Of a stretch of 64,000 bases of DNA, positions 7,503 through 16,403 are shown in pieces (within the stretch, counting starts at the first letter, position 1; each line of letters begins with the position of its first letter). A model generated the notes under the pieces. The model worked only from the letters and a program-made list of their open reading frames with translations, had not been told where the DNA came from and did not search any database. The stretch is from contig NZ_JAKIHN010000002.1 of NCBI RefSeq assembly GCF_021608185.1, positions 186,001 to 250,000 of the forward strand, given 5' to 3'. The stretch is from Flavobacterium anseongense (GTDB lineage Bacteria > Bacteroidota > Bacteroidia > Flavobacteriales > Flavobacteriaceae). The position numbers were made by a program, and so were the translations under genes.

Positions 7503-9551
7503 ATGACCTTAAAAAAGAACCTGCTTTGTTTAGTACTTCCTATTTGTTTATTCTCATTTAACAGTTTTTCTCAGTCCGATATAAAAGCATCAGGCAATCC
7601 ATTCCTTGTTGGCAGCAATGTAGTGGTTGACTATGCCAAGGTAACTTCACAAAATGTGGAAGACTATGCCGGTCATACTATCAATGATATAACCAAAATG
7701 GTTGCTACTATTAAGAAACAAAAAACGGCAACATTCACCAATGTTTTTGGTGCCATGGATGAAATCAAAAACAAATTGGGAACTACCAGCAACAATTGTT
7801 TTATGCTTTATTGGGTTTCTACCGATGCCGCTATCCGCGAGAAAGGCTTAGCCAGTTATCAGTTGATTGATTCGTTAGGTACTGTTATTTATTCTGATAA
7901 AGGAATTTATAATAAGATGATTGGTTTTAAAAAGTCAGCAGCCTATAAACAACTTAAAGGAAATAAGAAAATTTTGGTAGATGATATGATTGAAGGATTT
8001 GAGAATTCCGGAGTTAACCTGAGTACTGAAAAACTTGCCAAATTCAAAAACCTGATTAAGGAAATTGGAGAACTTTCTTCTTCTTACTCCACCAACATGA
8101 ATTCCTCTAAAGAAATCTTGACGCTCGATGAAAAAGGCGCTGCCGGTTTACCGGATAGTTTTAAGCAGACCTACAAAGTGGCAGAAGGAAAGTATGAAAT
8201 CCCGATTATCAATTCAACCAGTGACCCGGTATTGAGTAATGCGGAATCTGAAGAAACAAGAAAATCGTATTACATTAAATTTTATAACAGAGCAGCCGAT
8301 AAAAATCTGGCTATTCTTGATGAAATGGTAAAAAAGCGTGATGAATTGGCGAAACTAATGGGCTACCCAACCTATGCGGCGTATGCTTTGGTTCCAAAAA
8401 TGGCCGGTAATCCAAAAAATGTATGGGATTTCCTGAATGATTTGATAAGCCGCTCCAAAGAAAAAGCTAAAAGCGATGTGGCACTTTTAGATCTTGAAAA
8501 GAAAGTAGAGTCAGCCAACCAGGAAGCTAAATTAGAGCCTTGGGATGTTGCGTTCTATAAAAATCAGATAATAAAAAAACAATACCAAATCAACAACGAA
8601 GAGCTTCGCGAGTACTTTCCAATGGAAGGATGCCTAAAAGGGATGATGGACATTTATCAGAAGCTGTTGGGATTAGAATTTAAAAAAGTAACTAATCCTT
8701 CGGTATGGAATGATGATGTTGATATGTATGAAGTATACGAAAACGGAAAGCTAAAAGGACGTTTTTATCTGGATTTATTTCCGAGACCAAATAAAGAAAC
8801 CTGGTTTTATGGCGTAAACATTGTTTCGGGAAAAGGTAAAGAAATACCTGTAGCCATGCTGCTTGGTAATTTTACAAAGCCAACTAAGACTCAGCCTTCG
8901 CTATTGAGTCAAAAGGAGTTGAGAACACTATTTCATGAATTTGGGCATATCATGAACATGATGTCGTTTCATGGAGAATTCTCATCTCAGCAGAGTTCAA
9001 AAGCAGACTTTACAGAAGCCATGTCGCAAATATTTGAGAACTGGATTTTAGATTACGGTATTGTAAGTACATTTGCCAAAAACTACAAAACAGGTGAAGT
9101 ACTGCCAAAAGAAACATTTGATAAAATGCTTGAATCTAGGAAAGTAGCATCGGGTTTGGGTGCTATACAAATGCTGCAACGTTGTTTATTCGACATGAAT
9201 CTGTATGACAAATACAACCCAACTAATCCAACGCCAACCGATGAAATCTGGCAACAAATCAATAAGCAATTGGACATTATGGATTTCTATGCACAAACAC
9301 ATTATCAGGCCAACTGGATACATGTGAATACACATCCGGTGTATATGTATGGCTACTTATGGTCCGAAGTATACGCAATGGACATGTTTACCCAATTTGA
9401 AAAAAATGGTCTTTTAGATACTAAAACCGGAATCAGATACCGTGAATTAATCCTTGCTAACGGTACCCAAAGAGACATTGTAAAAGCAGTTAATGAGTTC
9501 TTAGGAAGACCGTCGGATAATAAGGCATATATTAAAAGTTTAGGGCTTTAA
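7503..9551 (+). CDS. M3 family oligopeptidase, exported
   Basis: 682 residues. An N-terminal signal peptide (about 1-24, ending NSFSQ) indicates export to the periplasm or beyond. The zinc site HEFGH lies at about residues 478-482, with the third-ligand glutamate in ADFTEAMSQIFENW about 28 residues later, as in thimet oligopeptidase/Dcp-type M3 peptidases. The long helical N-terminal region and total length fit the family. It should degrade short peptides. It stands alone: the cassette array ends about 75 bases upstream and a large palindrome follows its stop. A weak promoter-like TACCTTTA lies at 7452. Confidence 0.93.
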   Translation: MTLKKNLLCLVLPICLFSFNSFSQSDIKASGNPFLVGSNVVVDYAKVTSQNVEDYAGHTINDITKMVATIKKQKTATFTNVFGAMDEIKNKLGTTSNNCFMLYWVSTDAAIREKGLASYQLIDSLGTVIYSDKGIYNKMIGFKKSAAYKQLKGNKKILVDDMIEGFENSGVNLSTEKLAKFKNLIKEIGELSSSYSTNMNSSKEILTLDEKGAAGLPDSFKQTYKVAEGKYEIPIINSTSDPVLSNAESEETRKSYYIKFYNRAADKNLAILDEMVKKRDELAKLMGYPTYAAYALVPKMAGNPKNVWDFLNDLISRSKEKAKSDVALLDLEKKVESANQEAKLEPWDVAFYKNQIIKKQYQINNEELREYFPMEGCLKGMMDIYQKLLGLEFKKVTNPSVWNDDVDMYEVYENGKLKGRFYLDLFPRPNKETWFYGVNIVSGKGKEIPVAMLLGNFTKPTKTQPSLLSQKELRTLFHEFGHIMNMMSFHGEFSSQQSSKADFTEAMSQIFENWILDYGIVSTFAKNYKTGEVLPKETFDKMLESRKVASGLGAIQMLQRCLFDMNLYDKYNPTNPTPTDEIWQQINKQLDIMDFYAQTHYQANWIHVNTHPVYMYGYLWSEVYAMDMFTQFEKNGLLDTKTGIRYRELILANGTQRDIVKAVNEFLGRPSDNKAYIKSLGL

Positions 9552-9560
9552 TTAAACCCT

Positions 9561-9676
9561 ACGTCAGTTCGAGTGTTTTTTATGGAATGCAATGGAATAA
9601 AAAATGTATCGAGAACACTTCTTTAAATGAAGCTTCTCGATACATTTTTGCTTTGCAAAAACACTCGAACTGACGT
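9561..9676. repeat. Nested perfect inverted repeat (REP-like element or terminator)
   Basis: Two palindromes lie one inside the other. The outer arms of 20 bases (9561-9580 and 9657-9676; ACGTCAGTTCGAGTG...) are perfectly complementary. The inner arms AAAAATGTATCGAGAA (9600-9615) and its complement (9634-9649) are also perfect. The element lies between two genes in the same direction and could act as terminator or RNA-stabilising hairpin. Similar CAGTTCGAGTG palindromes are, to my memory, dispersed in Flavobacterium genomes. Confidence 0.85.
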
Positions 9677-9735
9677 ATTAAACTTCTTCCATCTTCCCTC
9701 TTCCATCTTCCTTCTTCCTTCTAATCAAAAATCCC

Positions 9736-9743
9736 TATCTTTG
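9736..9743 (+). promoter_or_regulatory. Bacteroidota -7 promoter box (TATCTTTG)
   Basis: Matches TAnnTTTG and lies 18 bases before the ATG at 9762. It supports that ATG as the start. No clear TTTG -33 box is visible. Confidence 0.6.
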
Positions 9744-9761
9744 CGCTCAAATCAAAACCTA

Positions 9762-11105
9762 ATGAGCACTTTCGAGCAATTCAATCTTCCAAAATCATTA
9801 CAAAAAGCCATTGATGAATTAGGACTAACCACGCCTACTCCAATTCAGGAGAAATCATTCTCGGTGATTATGTCAGGTCGCGATGTAATGGGAATTGCAC
9901 AAACCGGAACCGGTAAAACTTTTGCCTACTTATTGCCAATTCTAAAACAATGGAAGTTTGTAGCAACCGATACACCAAGAATTGTAATTCTGGTGCCAAC
10001 ACGTGAATTGGTTGTTCAAATTGCTGCCGAAGTAGAAAAGCTGACACAATACATGTCCGTTAGAACATTAGGCGTTTATGGTGGTGTTAATATCAACACT
10101 CAAAAAACTGCTGTTTATCAAGGTATTGATATATTAGTTGGAACTCCGGGTCGTGTTATGGATTTGGCTTTGGATAATGTAATCCGTTTTGACAGTTTGC
10201 AAAAACTGGTGATAGATGAGTTTGATGAGATGCTGAATTTAGGTTTCAGAACTCAGATTACTTCCATCCTATCGATGTTAAAAAACAAACGTCAGAATAT
10301 CTTATTCTCGGCAACAATGACCGATGAAGTGGATGATATGCTGGAAGATTACTTCAATTTTCCTGAAGAAGTTACTCTAGAAAAATCGGGAACACCATTA
10401 GAAAAAATAGAACAGTTGGGCTACTTTGTGCCTAACTTTTTAACCAAAGTGAATTTGGTGGCTGAATTATTAAAAGATGAATCTTTAGAAAAAGTCCTAC
10501 TCTTTGTCAACAATAAAAAGACGGCTGATTTATTAGCAGTCAAGCTGGATGAAATCTATCCTGAACAATTTGGAATCATCCATTCGAACAAATCACAAAA
10601 CTATCGTTTGCAAACGATGGCTTCTTTCCAGGCTGGCGATATCAGAGGAATTGTTACTACTGACGTAATGGCAAGAGGTTTGGATATTTCGGATGTGACA
10701 CACGTAATCAACGTAGAGTTTTCCGAAGTTCCCGAACAATATATACACCGTATTGGTCGTACAGGTCGTGCCGACAAAACGGGTATTGCAATCAGTTTGA
10801 TTGGTCCAAATGAGCGTGAAATCCACATAGAAGCCGAAATGCTGATGGATAAAGAACTAAAGATTTTAGATTTGCCAACAACTGTAGAAATAGCTGAACG
10901 CCTATTAGAATTTGAAAAAGACAAAAAGAAACAAAAGGTCATTTTAAAAACCAACAAACTCGAAGGTGGCGCATCATTTCATGAGAAAGCAAAAAAGAAT
11001 ACAAAAGTAAACCTTGGCGGTCCATCAAAAACCAAAAAGAAAACCGGAACATCGGTTAATAGAAATATATTGAAAACGAGAGCGGCGAAAAAGAAGAAGA
11101 AGTAA
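9762..11105 (+). CDS. DEAD-box ATP-dependent RNA helicase (DEFD variant)
   Basis: 447 residues. Motifs in order: Q motif (TPTPIQ), I (AQTGTGKT), Ia (PTRELV), Ib (GTPGR), II as DEFD instead of DEAD, III (SAT), V (RGLDI) and VI (HRIGRTGR), then a Lys-rich tail. It should unwind or remodel RNA, for example in ribosome assembly or cold growth, in the cytoplasm. The Asp-Glu needed for Mg-ATP is kept in DEFD; the third and fourth positions vary. I use the ATG at 9762 because the frame further upstream runs into the palindrome and a promoter box sits 18 bases before this ATG. The basic tail (about 390-447) probably binds RNA. Confidence 0.95.
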   Translation: MSTFEQFNLPKSLQKAIDELGLTTPTPIQEKSFSVIMSGRDVMGIAQTGTGKTFAYLLPILKQWKFVATDTPRIVILVPTRELVVQIAAEVEKLTQYMSVRTLGVYGGVNINTQKTAVYQGIDILVGTPGRVMDLALDNVIRFDSLQKLVIDEFDEMLNLGFRTQITSILSMLKNKRQNILFSATMTDEVDDMLEDYFNFPEEVTLEKSGTPLEKIEQLGYFVPNFLTKVNLVAELLKDESLEKVLLFVNNKKTADLLAVKLDEIYPEQFGIIHSNKSQNYRLQTMASFQAGDIRGIVTTDVMARGLDISDVTHVINVEFSEVPEQYIHRIGRTGRADKTGIAISLIGPNEREIHIEAEMLMDKELKILDLPTTVEIAERLLEFEKDKKKQKVILKTNKLEGGASFHEKAKKNTKVNLGGPSKTKKKTGTSVNRNILKTRAAKKKKK

Positions 11106-11186
11106 AAAGGGATTAGAGAAAAGGGATAAGTTCGCTTAATTTAAAAAAACTGAACACTAAATACTGAACACTGAACACTTTTTTAC

Positions 11187-11194
11187 TATTTTTG
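11187..11194 (+). promoter_or_regulatory. Bacteroidota -7 promoter box (TATTTTTG)
   Basis: TAnnTTTG 16 bases before the ATG at 11211. It probably drives the four-gene operon 11211-15358. Copies of ACTGAACACT lie just upstream (about 11150-11180). Confidence 0.55.
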
Positions 11195-11210
11195 ACAAAC
11201 ATTTATAAAA

Positions 11211-13139
11211 ATGCAGTTCAAACACCCGGAAGTACTTTATTTTCTCTTCTTATTGGTCATCCCAATTCTGGTTCATTTATTTCAACTGCGTCGTTTCAAG
11301 AAAGAATATTTCACCAACGTACAATTCCTAAAAGAACTTTCAATACAAACCCGTAAAAGCTCTACCATCAAGAAATGGTTGTTGCTTTTAACCCGATTGT
11401 TGCTGCTTACCTTTTTGATATTGGCTTTTGCCCAACCTTTCTTTGCTGCCAAAGACAGTAAAAAGAACACCAACGAAATGTATATCATTCTGGACAATTC
11501 CTATAGTATGCAGGCCAAAGGCAAAAAAGGCGAATTGCTAAAACGTGCCATTCAGGACTTATTAGAACATGCTCCGGAAACACAAAGCTTCTCTTTGATT
11601 ACCAATTCGGATAATTATTGGAATACGGATATCAAGACCATTCAAAAGGATTTACAGGATTTGAAATACAGTGCTTCACCTTTCCGTTTAGATAATCTGA
11701 TTGCCAAAGTCAATGCCCGGAAGTCGGCATTAAACAAAGACATCATTGTGATTACCGATGCAGTTGGTTTAGAAACCAATCAAACCAAAAGCTTCAAAAA
11801 AGAAGATAATGTCTATTTCATCATTCCCGAAGCAGAACAAAAGAACAACATAGCCATTGATAGCGTTTACATCGAACAAACACTGGACAGCTTTTATGAA
11901 ATTGGCATCAAGCTTTCGGCAAACGGTGAAGATTTTAAGGACATTCCAATTGCCTTGTACAATAAAAATAAGTTGACAGCTAAAACGCTGATTAACTTTG
12001 AAACGAATACCAAAACTATCAACTTTACCATTCCGAAAGAAGATTTTCATGGTTATGTTTCCGTTGCCGACAAAGGTTTGGCATATGACAACACCTATTA
12101 CTTCAGTATTTCAAAACCAAGTCTGACCAATGTTATCAGCATTGGCGATGCAGATAAGAGTAAGTTTTTGGCTCGAATTTATACGAATGACGAATTCAAT
12201 TATAACAATTTCCCATTAGCTAATTTGGATTATAATCTGCTGGAAAAACAAGATGCGATTGTGTTGAATGAATTATCAGATATTCCGCAGGCTTTGCAAA
12301 CTACATTGAAGTCTTTTGTAACCAAAGGTGGAAACGTAGTAGTCATTCCTGCTCAGGAAAGTAGTGTAAATACCTTGAATTCGTTTGTGGCAAACTTTGG
12401 CGCATTACAATTCAAAACCGCAACTCCAGCTGAAAAGAAAGTAACTAAAATCAATTTCAATCATCCGCTGTTTAGCTCAGTTTTTGAGAAGAAGATTGAT
12501 AACTTTCAATATCCAACAACAAAAACAGCTTTTGGATTAAGCAGCACAACACCATCGATATTGACTTATGATGATCAGAGTCCGTTTCTGACTTCATTGC
12601 CAAATGACTTATCATCTGTCTATGTTTTTGCGGCACCAATCAACAAAACCAACAGCAATTTTCAAAACTCACCGCTGATTGTTCCAACCTTTTATAACAT
12701 GGCGCAAAGCAGTCAGAAAACTGGTGTAAACGCACTTATAATTGGAGAAAACCAACCATTTGTAGTGGATGTGCTATTATCAAAAGATGAGATACTAACG
12801 GTAAAAAATACTGCTGAGAGTTTTATTCCGGTGCAACAGCTTTTGAACACCAAAGTAAAAATGACTTTTAATGACAATCCAACTGAAGCCGGAAATTTTA
12901 GTATCTTTAACGGAGCGAATTTGGTACAAAACATCAGTTTTAATTATAATCGTACTGAAAGTAATTTGGCATTGGCAAACCCTGTTGCGGCAAACAACTT
13001 TAAAGAAATTGATGATATTGAAACCGTATTCAATACAATTCAGATAGACAGAACCGACACGCAAATCTGGAAATGGTTTGTGATTTTAGCCTTACTCTTT
13101 TTAGCATTAGAACTACTCATTCAAAAATTTGTAAAATGA
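11211..13139 (+). CDS. BatA-domain / von Willebrand A-like membrane protein
   Basis: 642 residues. The N-terminus is the double-helix BatA module: a first membrane helix at about 8-24, a basic linker and a second helix at about 57-79 ending AFAQPFF. A VWA-like domain follows with the metal-site motif DNSYS (MIDAS DxSxS) near residue 97, then a glutamine amidotransferase-like region, and a last helix at about 620-638. Bat proteins of Bacteroidota belong to MoxR-linked operons of unclear role, perhaps in envelope stress. No MoxR gene is in this operon. The stop overlaps the next ATG by four bases (ATGA), so translation is coupled to the dihydroorotase-like gene. Confidence 0.88.
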   Translation: MQFKHPEVLYFLFLLVIPILVHLFQLRRFKKEYFTNVQFLKELSIQTRKSSTIKKWLLLLTRLLLLTFLILAFAQPFFAAKDSKKNTNEMYIILDNSYSMQAKGKKGELLKRAIQDLLEHAPETQSFSLITNSDNYWNTDIKTIQKDLQDLKYSASPFRLDNLIAKVNARKSALNKDIIVITDAVGLETNQTKSFKKEDNVYFIIPEAEQKNNIAIDSVYIEQTLDSFYEIGIKLSANGEDFKDIPIALYNKNKLTAKTLINFETNTKTINFTIPKEDFHGYVSVADKGLAYDNTYYFSISKPSLTNVISIGDADKSKFLARIYTNDEFNYNNFPLANLDYNLLEKQDAIVLNELSDIPQALQTTLKSFVTKGGNVVVIPAQESSVNTLNSFVANFGALQFKTATPAEKKVTKINFNHPLFSSVFEKKIDNFQYPTTKTAFGLSSTTPSILTYDDQSPFLTSLPNDLSSVYVFAAPINKTNSNFQNSPLIVPTFYNMAQSSQKTGVNALIIGENQPFVVDVLLSKDEILTVKNTAESFIPVQQLLNTKVKMTFNDNPTEAGNFSIFNGANLVQNISFNYNRTESNLALANPVAANNFKEIDDIETVFNTIQIDRTDTQIWKWFVILALLFLALELLIQKFVK

Positions 13140-14389
13140 ACCTAATCCTCCGAAAAGCCACGATTATTGACCCGCAAAGTCCATTTCACAATCAAACTGT
13201 TGATGTAAAAATTACGAATGGCGTCTTCGAGAAAATTGGAAAGGCTATACCAAAATCGGAAACCCATCAGGAATTGGAACAACAGGGATTGCATATTTCA
13301 CAAGGTTGGTTTGACACCAGCGTTTCATTAGGAGAACCTGGATTTGAAGACCGTGAAACCATTGCTAACGGATTAGAAACTGCAGCTAAGAGCGGATTCA
13401 CCGGCATAGCATTACAGCCCAACTCCTATCCTATTATAGACAACCAATCGCAGGTACATTTTGTAAAACAAAAAGCCAAAGGTTTTGCTACCGAATTATT
13501 CCCGATTGGTGCTTTAACCAAAGCAAGTGAAGGAAAAGATTTAGCCGAGCTTTATGATATGAAAAACGCCGGAGCTGTTGCTTTTGGAGATTATAATAAG
13601 AGTTTGTCCAATGCCAATCTGATGAAAATTGGCTTGCAATATGTGCAGGATTTTGACGGATTAGTGATAGCGTATTCTCAGGATGAAACCATAAAAGGAA
13701 ATGGTGTTGCCAATGAAGGCATCGTTTCTACACGATTGGGATTAAAAGGAATTCCAAATCTAGCCGAAGAACTAATCATCGCCCGAAATTTATTTTTGCT
13801 GGAATATACAGGTGGAAAACTACACATTCCAACTATTTCGACTGCCAAATCGGTAGCATTAATCAAAGAAGCTAAGAAGAAAGGATTAAACGTTACGTGC
13901 AGTGTTACTGTACATCATTTGGTTTTGACAGATGAAAAACTGGAAGGCTTTGATTCGAGATACAAAGTTACGCCACCATTGCGAACCGAAGCCGATAGAA
14001 AAGCATTGATAAAAGGTATTTTAGACGATACGATTGACTGCATCACCAGCGATCACAATCCAATTGACATTGAAAATAAAAAGATGGAATTTGATTTGGC
14101 TAAAAACGGAACCATCGGTTTAGAAAGCGCTTTTGGAGCATTGCTAACTGTACTTCCTTTAGAAAAAACAATAGAGAAATTGACTTTCGGTAAAACCATT
14201 TTAAAAATTGAAAGTCAGGAAATTAAAGAAAAAAATAAAGCTTCCATTTCATTGTTTACAATTACTGATAATTGGACATTTGACGCAGCACACATTTTAT
14301 CAAAATCAAAGAACTCTGCTTTCCTTGGACAGTCTATGAAAGGGAAAGCTATCGGGATTTACAATCAGGGAAAATTAATTTTATCATAA
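13136..14389 (+). CDS. Dihydroorotase-like protein lacking metal ligands
   Basis: 417 residues from the ATG at 13136, which overlaps the previous stop. An upstream frame extension is rejected because it lies inside the previous gene. The overall sequence is clearly dihydroorotase (LGEPGFEDRETI, GGKLHI..IST, YKVTPPLRTEADR, TSDHNP). However, the zinc HxH motif is DTSVS at 60-64, the later metal histidines are replaced (AYSQDE at 179-184, IPTIST at 231-236), and only the Asp of TSDH (306) remains. It is therefore probably non-catalytic, like the PyrC' subunits that support aspartate transcarbamoylase assembly in other bacteria. That role is inference; automatic annotation would probably call it dihydroorotase. 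Confidence 0.85.
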   Translation: MNLILRKATIIDPQSPFHNQTVDVKITNGVFEKIGKAIPKSETHQELEQQGLHISQGWFDTSVSLGEPGFEDRETIANGLETAAKSGFTGIALQPNSYPIIDNQSQVHFVKQKAKGFATELFPIGALTKASEGKDLAELYDMKNAGAVAFGDYNKSLSNANLMKIGLQYVQDFDGLVIAYSQDETIKGNGVANEGIVSTRLGLKGIPNLAEELIIARNLFLLEYTGGKLHIPTISTAKSVALIKEAKKKGLNVTCSVTVHHLVLTDEKLEGFDSRYKVTPPLRTEADRKALIKGILDDTIDCITSDHNPIDIENKKMEFDLAKNGTIGLESAFGALLTVLPLEKTIEKLTFGKTILKIESQEIKEKNKASISLFTITDNWTFDAAHILSKSKNSAFLGQSMKGKAIGIYNQGKLILS

Positions 14390-14390
14390 T

Positions 14391-14714
14391 ATGGAAAATT
14401 TAGAAAAATCAAAAAACACAGCAATTGTTGCTTACTTAACTATCATTGGCGCTGTGATTGCCATCTTTATGAATCAGGAAGAAAACAGAAGTGATTTTGG
14501 TTCCTTTCATATCCGTCAGGCGTTAGGATTGTTTCTTTCCTTCTTTCTGCTAGGCTATTTTGTGGGTTATGCCAATAGCTGGACAGTTACTTCAGCCTTT
14601 TATCTCTTTTATTTTATCCTTTGGATATATGGATTTTCAGGAGCTTTACAAGGTCAAAAAAGAGAGTTGCCATTGGTGGGTAAATTATTTCAAAATACTT
14701 TTAAAAGCCTGTAA
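14391..14714 (+). CDS. Small integral membrane protein (DUF4870-like)
   Basis: 107 residues with three predicted membrane helices (about 10-27, 44-62 and 68-86) and the motif FHIRQALGLFL between helices one and two. This layout fits the DUF4870/Tic20-like small membrane proteins, whose function is unknown. It lies in a tight operon: it starts 2 bases after the preceding stop, and its stop shares a base with the next ATG (TAATG). Confidence 0.85.
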   Translation: MENLEKSKNTAIVAYLTIIGAVIAIFMNQEENRSDFGSFHIRQALGLFLSFFLLGYFVGYANSWTVTSAFYLFYFILWIYGFSGALQGQKRELPLVGKLFQNTFKSL

Positions 14715-15358
14715 TGAGTTTATCGCTTCACCACTTAGTCAGAGAGCCTAAAGTAAAAAAAGACAAGAATCCTTTACTACTACTCCTTCACGGTTATGGC
14801 AGTAATGAAGAGGATTTGTTTTCGTTTGCTACTGAACTTCCGGATGAGTATTACGTGATTTCTGCGCGTGCGCCTTATGATATGATGTATGGCAGTTATG
14901 CCTGGTATGCGATTAATTTTGATGCCGATGAAAATAAGTTTTCCGATATTGGTCAGGCACAACAATCCAGAGACATTATTGCAAATTTTATTGATGAATT
15001 GGTTGCTAATTATTCGATAGACTCCAATAAAGTGACACTGATTGGTTTCAGTCAAGGTTCTATTTTGAGTTATGCAGTGGCTTTGTCCTATCCTAAAAAA
15101 GTGCAGCGATTGGTAGCAATGAGCGGTTATTTGAACACCGAAATTGCAGTAGAAGGTTTTGCAAAGAATGATTTTAGCAATTTGAAAATCTTTGCTTCAC
15201 ACGGAACAGTTGATCAGGTTATTCCGGTTGAGTGGGCACGAAAATCAATTCCGGTTTTAGAGAATTTGAATATTTGTGTGGTTTATAAAGAATATCCGGT
15301 TGGTCATGGCGTTGCGCCACAAAACTTCTTCGATTTTAAAAATTGGTTGCAATCTTAA
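14714..15358 (+). CDS. Alpha/beta hydrolase, phospholipase/carboxylesterase type
   Basis: 214 residues, no signal peptide, so cytoplasmic. The catalytic triad is visible: nucleophile Ser113 in GFSQGS, Asp167 in GTVDQVIP and His198 in PVGHGV, with the oxyanion motif LLHGYGSNEED near 25. Length and motifs fit the carboxylesterase/acyl-protein thioesterase-like family (PF02230). The natural ester is unknown. It is the last gene of the BatA-like operon and is followed by a strong terminator. The start codon overlaps the previous stop. Confidence 0.9.
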   Translation: MSLSLHHLVREPKVKKDKNPLLLLLHGYGSNEEDLFSFATELPDEYYVISARAPYDMMYGSYAWYAINFDADENKFSDIGQAQQSRDIIANFIDELVANYSIDSNKVTLIGFSQGSILSYAVALSYPKKVQRLVAMSGYLNTEIAVEGFAKNDFSNLKIFASHGTVDQVIPVEWARKSIPVLENLNICVVYKEYPVGHGVAPQNFFDFKNWLQS

Positions 15359-15361
15359 AAT

Positions 15362-15390
15362 AAAAAAAGGTCTTAATTAAGACCTTTTTT
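15362..15390. terminator. Bidirectional terminator
   Basis: A-run, GGTCTT-AATT-AAGACC, T-run: a nearly perfect palindrome between convergent operons. Confidence 0.85.
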
Positions 15391-15391
15391 G

Positions 15392-15880
15392 TTATTGTTC
15401 AGTATCGGTTTCGATTTCCTTTTTACCTATTTCACCATCACCCGAAAACATGGTTACAGTTCCTTTTTTAAGTACATACCCTTTCCAAGGAACAAGTTGC
15501 CATTCATTTAAAACCCATGGCTTGCCTTCGGCTGCTCTCGATAAAACTATAGAAGTAGTATCTTTTGGAAGAAATATTTCAGCCTGACTTGCATCTTCAT
15601 TAAATAACACATAAGCACTCAACGTTTCATCCTGATTATCCTGCTTGTCTGTTGGATTTAATTGAATACCCGAGAAGCCTTTTACGCATTCCTTATTCAC
15701 TTTCGACCATACATAACCAGCAGATGCCAAACAACCGTTTTCATCTTTATCATTAACCATAGTCGAGTCTTTAATAGCTGCAGCCACTTTAGCCTTTTCG
15801 TCTGTATCTTCCTTATGATCGATTAGTTTACAGGAACTAACGATTAGTATTATCATTAAAAGCGTGGTGATTTTTTTCAT
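15392..15880 (-). CDS. Putative lipoprotein, unknown function
   Basis: 162 residues from the ATG at 15880; a TTG two codons upstream is less likely. The N-terminus MKKITTLLMIILIVSSC is a lipoprotein signal with the lipobox cysteine at about 17, so the protein is anchored in the envelope. The mature part is short, charged and of unknown fold, with a region around CLASAGYVWSKVNKECVKGF that resembles the cysteine-paired pattern seen in small secreted domains. It is the last gene of the minus-strand operon that begins with the MBL-fold hydrolase. Confidence 0.75.
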   Translation of the reverse strand: MKKITTLLMIILIVSSCKLIDHKEDTDEKAKVAAAIKDSTMVNDKDENGCLASAGYVWSKVNKECVKGFSGIQLNPTDKQDNQDETLSAYVLFNEDASQAEIFLPKDTTSIVLSRAAEGKPWVLNEWQLVPWKGYVLKKGTVTMFSGDGEIGKKEIETDTEQ

Positions 15881-15898
15881 ACTCAATGGTGTTAACTA

Positions 15899-16399
15899 CT
15901 AATTTAAATTAGCAGGATATAAATAAGAATTCATTACTTCAAATGAAATACTGCCATTCTCTTCAACAAAATATTTCAACAACACTTCTCCCCAAAGTTG
16001 ACCATTGCTGTAATTGGCAACAATCCAACGATGGTTGATTAATTTCATGCTATTGATTATAAACTTCTGTTCACCCATTTTTGGCTGATCGGTGTATTTG
16101 TTTCCTTCCGGGTTATCATTATAAGTCAAAAGTGCCTGTTTCACTTTTTCAGCAAAAGCAGGAACATCATTTACTTTATAACTTTCATACAAATAATTTT
16201 GAGCACGGTCATTATTTTCCAAAGAAAAAACATCGGGATCATTAGTAATGTTACCTTCCGTGGGCTTTACAGAAGCTGTATCAGTTACTTCCGATTTTGC
16301 TTTTTGCTCGTCTACCGCTTTTGATGTAAAATATTTATAGGTAAAAATATTCATCAAAACAGCAATAATAAAAAGATATAAAAAAAGTGATTTTCTCAT
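15899..16399 (-). CDS. Membrane-anchored hypothetical protein
   Basis: 166 residues. One N-terminal hydrophobic helix (about 5-22) either anchors the protein or serves as a signal peptide. The rest is soluble and periplasmic in prediction, with an acidic linker and a C-terminal beta-rich part (HRWIVANYSNGQLWGEVLLKYF). I do not recognise a family. It starts 5 bases after the stop of the MBL hydrolase gene and is followed, 18 bases on, by the lipoprotein gene, so the three form one operon. Confidence 0.75.
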   Translation of the reverse strand: MRKSLFLYLFIIAVLMNIFTYKYFTSKAVDEQKAKSEVTDTASVKPTEGNITNDPDVFSLENNDRAQNYLYESYKVNDVPAFAEKVKQALLTYNDNPEGNKYTDQPKMGEQKFIINSMKLINHRWIVANYSNGQLWGEVLLKYFVEENGSISFEVMNSYLYPANLN

Positions 16400-16403
16400 A
16401 AAA

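Noticed and set aside
9627..9761. Longer N-terminus for the helicase
   Set aside because: It runs through the nested palindrome and lacks homology-like features; the promoter box is inside it.
13073..13135. Longer N-terminus for the dihydroorotase-like protein
   Set aside because: It lies fully inside the preceding gene; the ATG at 13136 gives the normal ATGA coupling.
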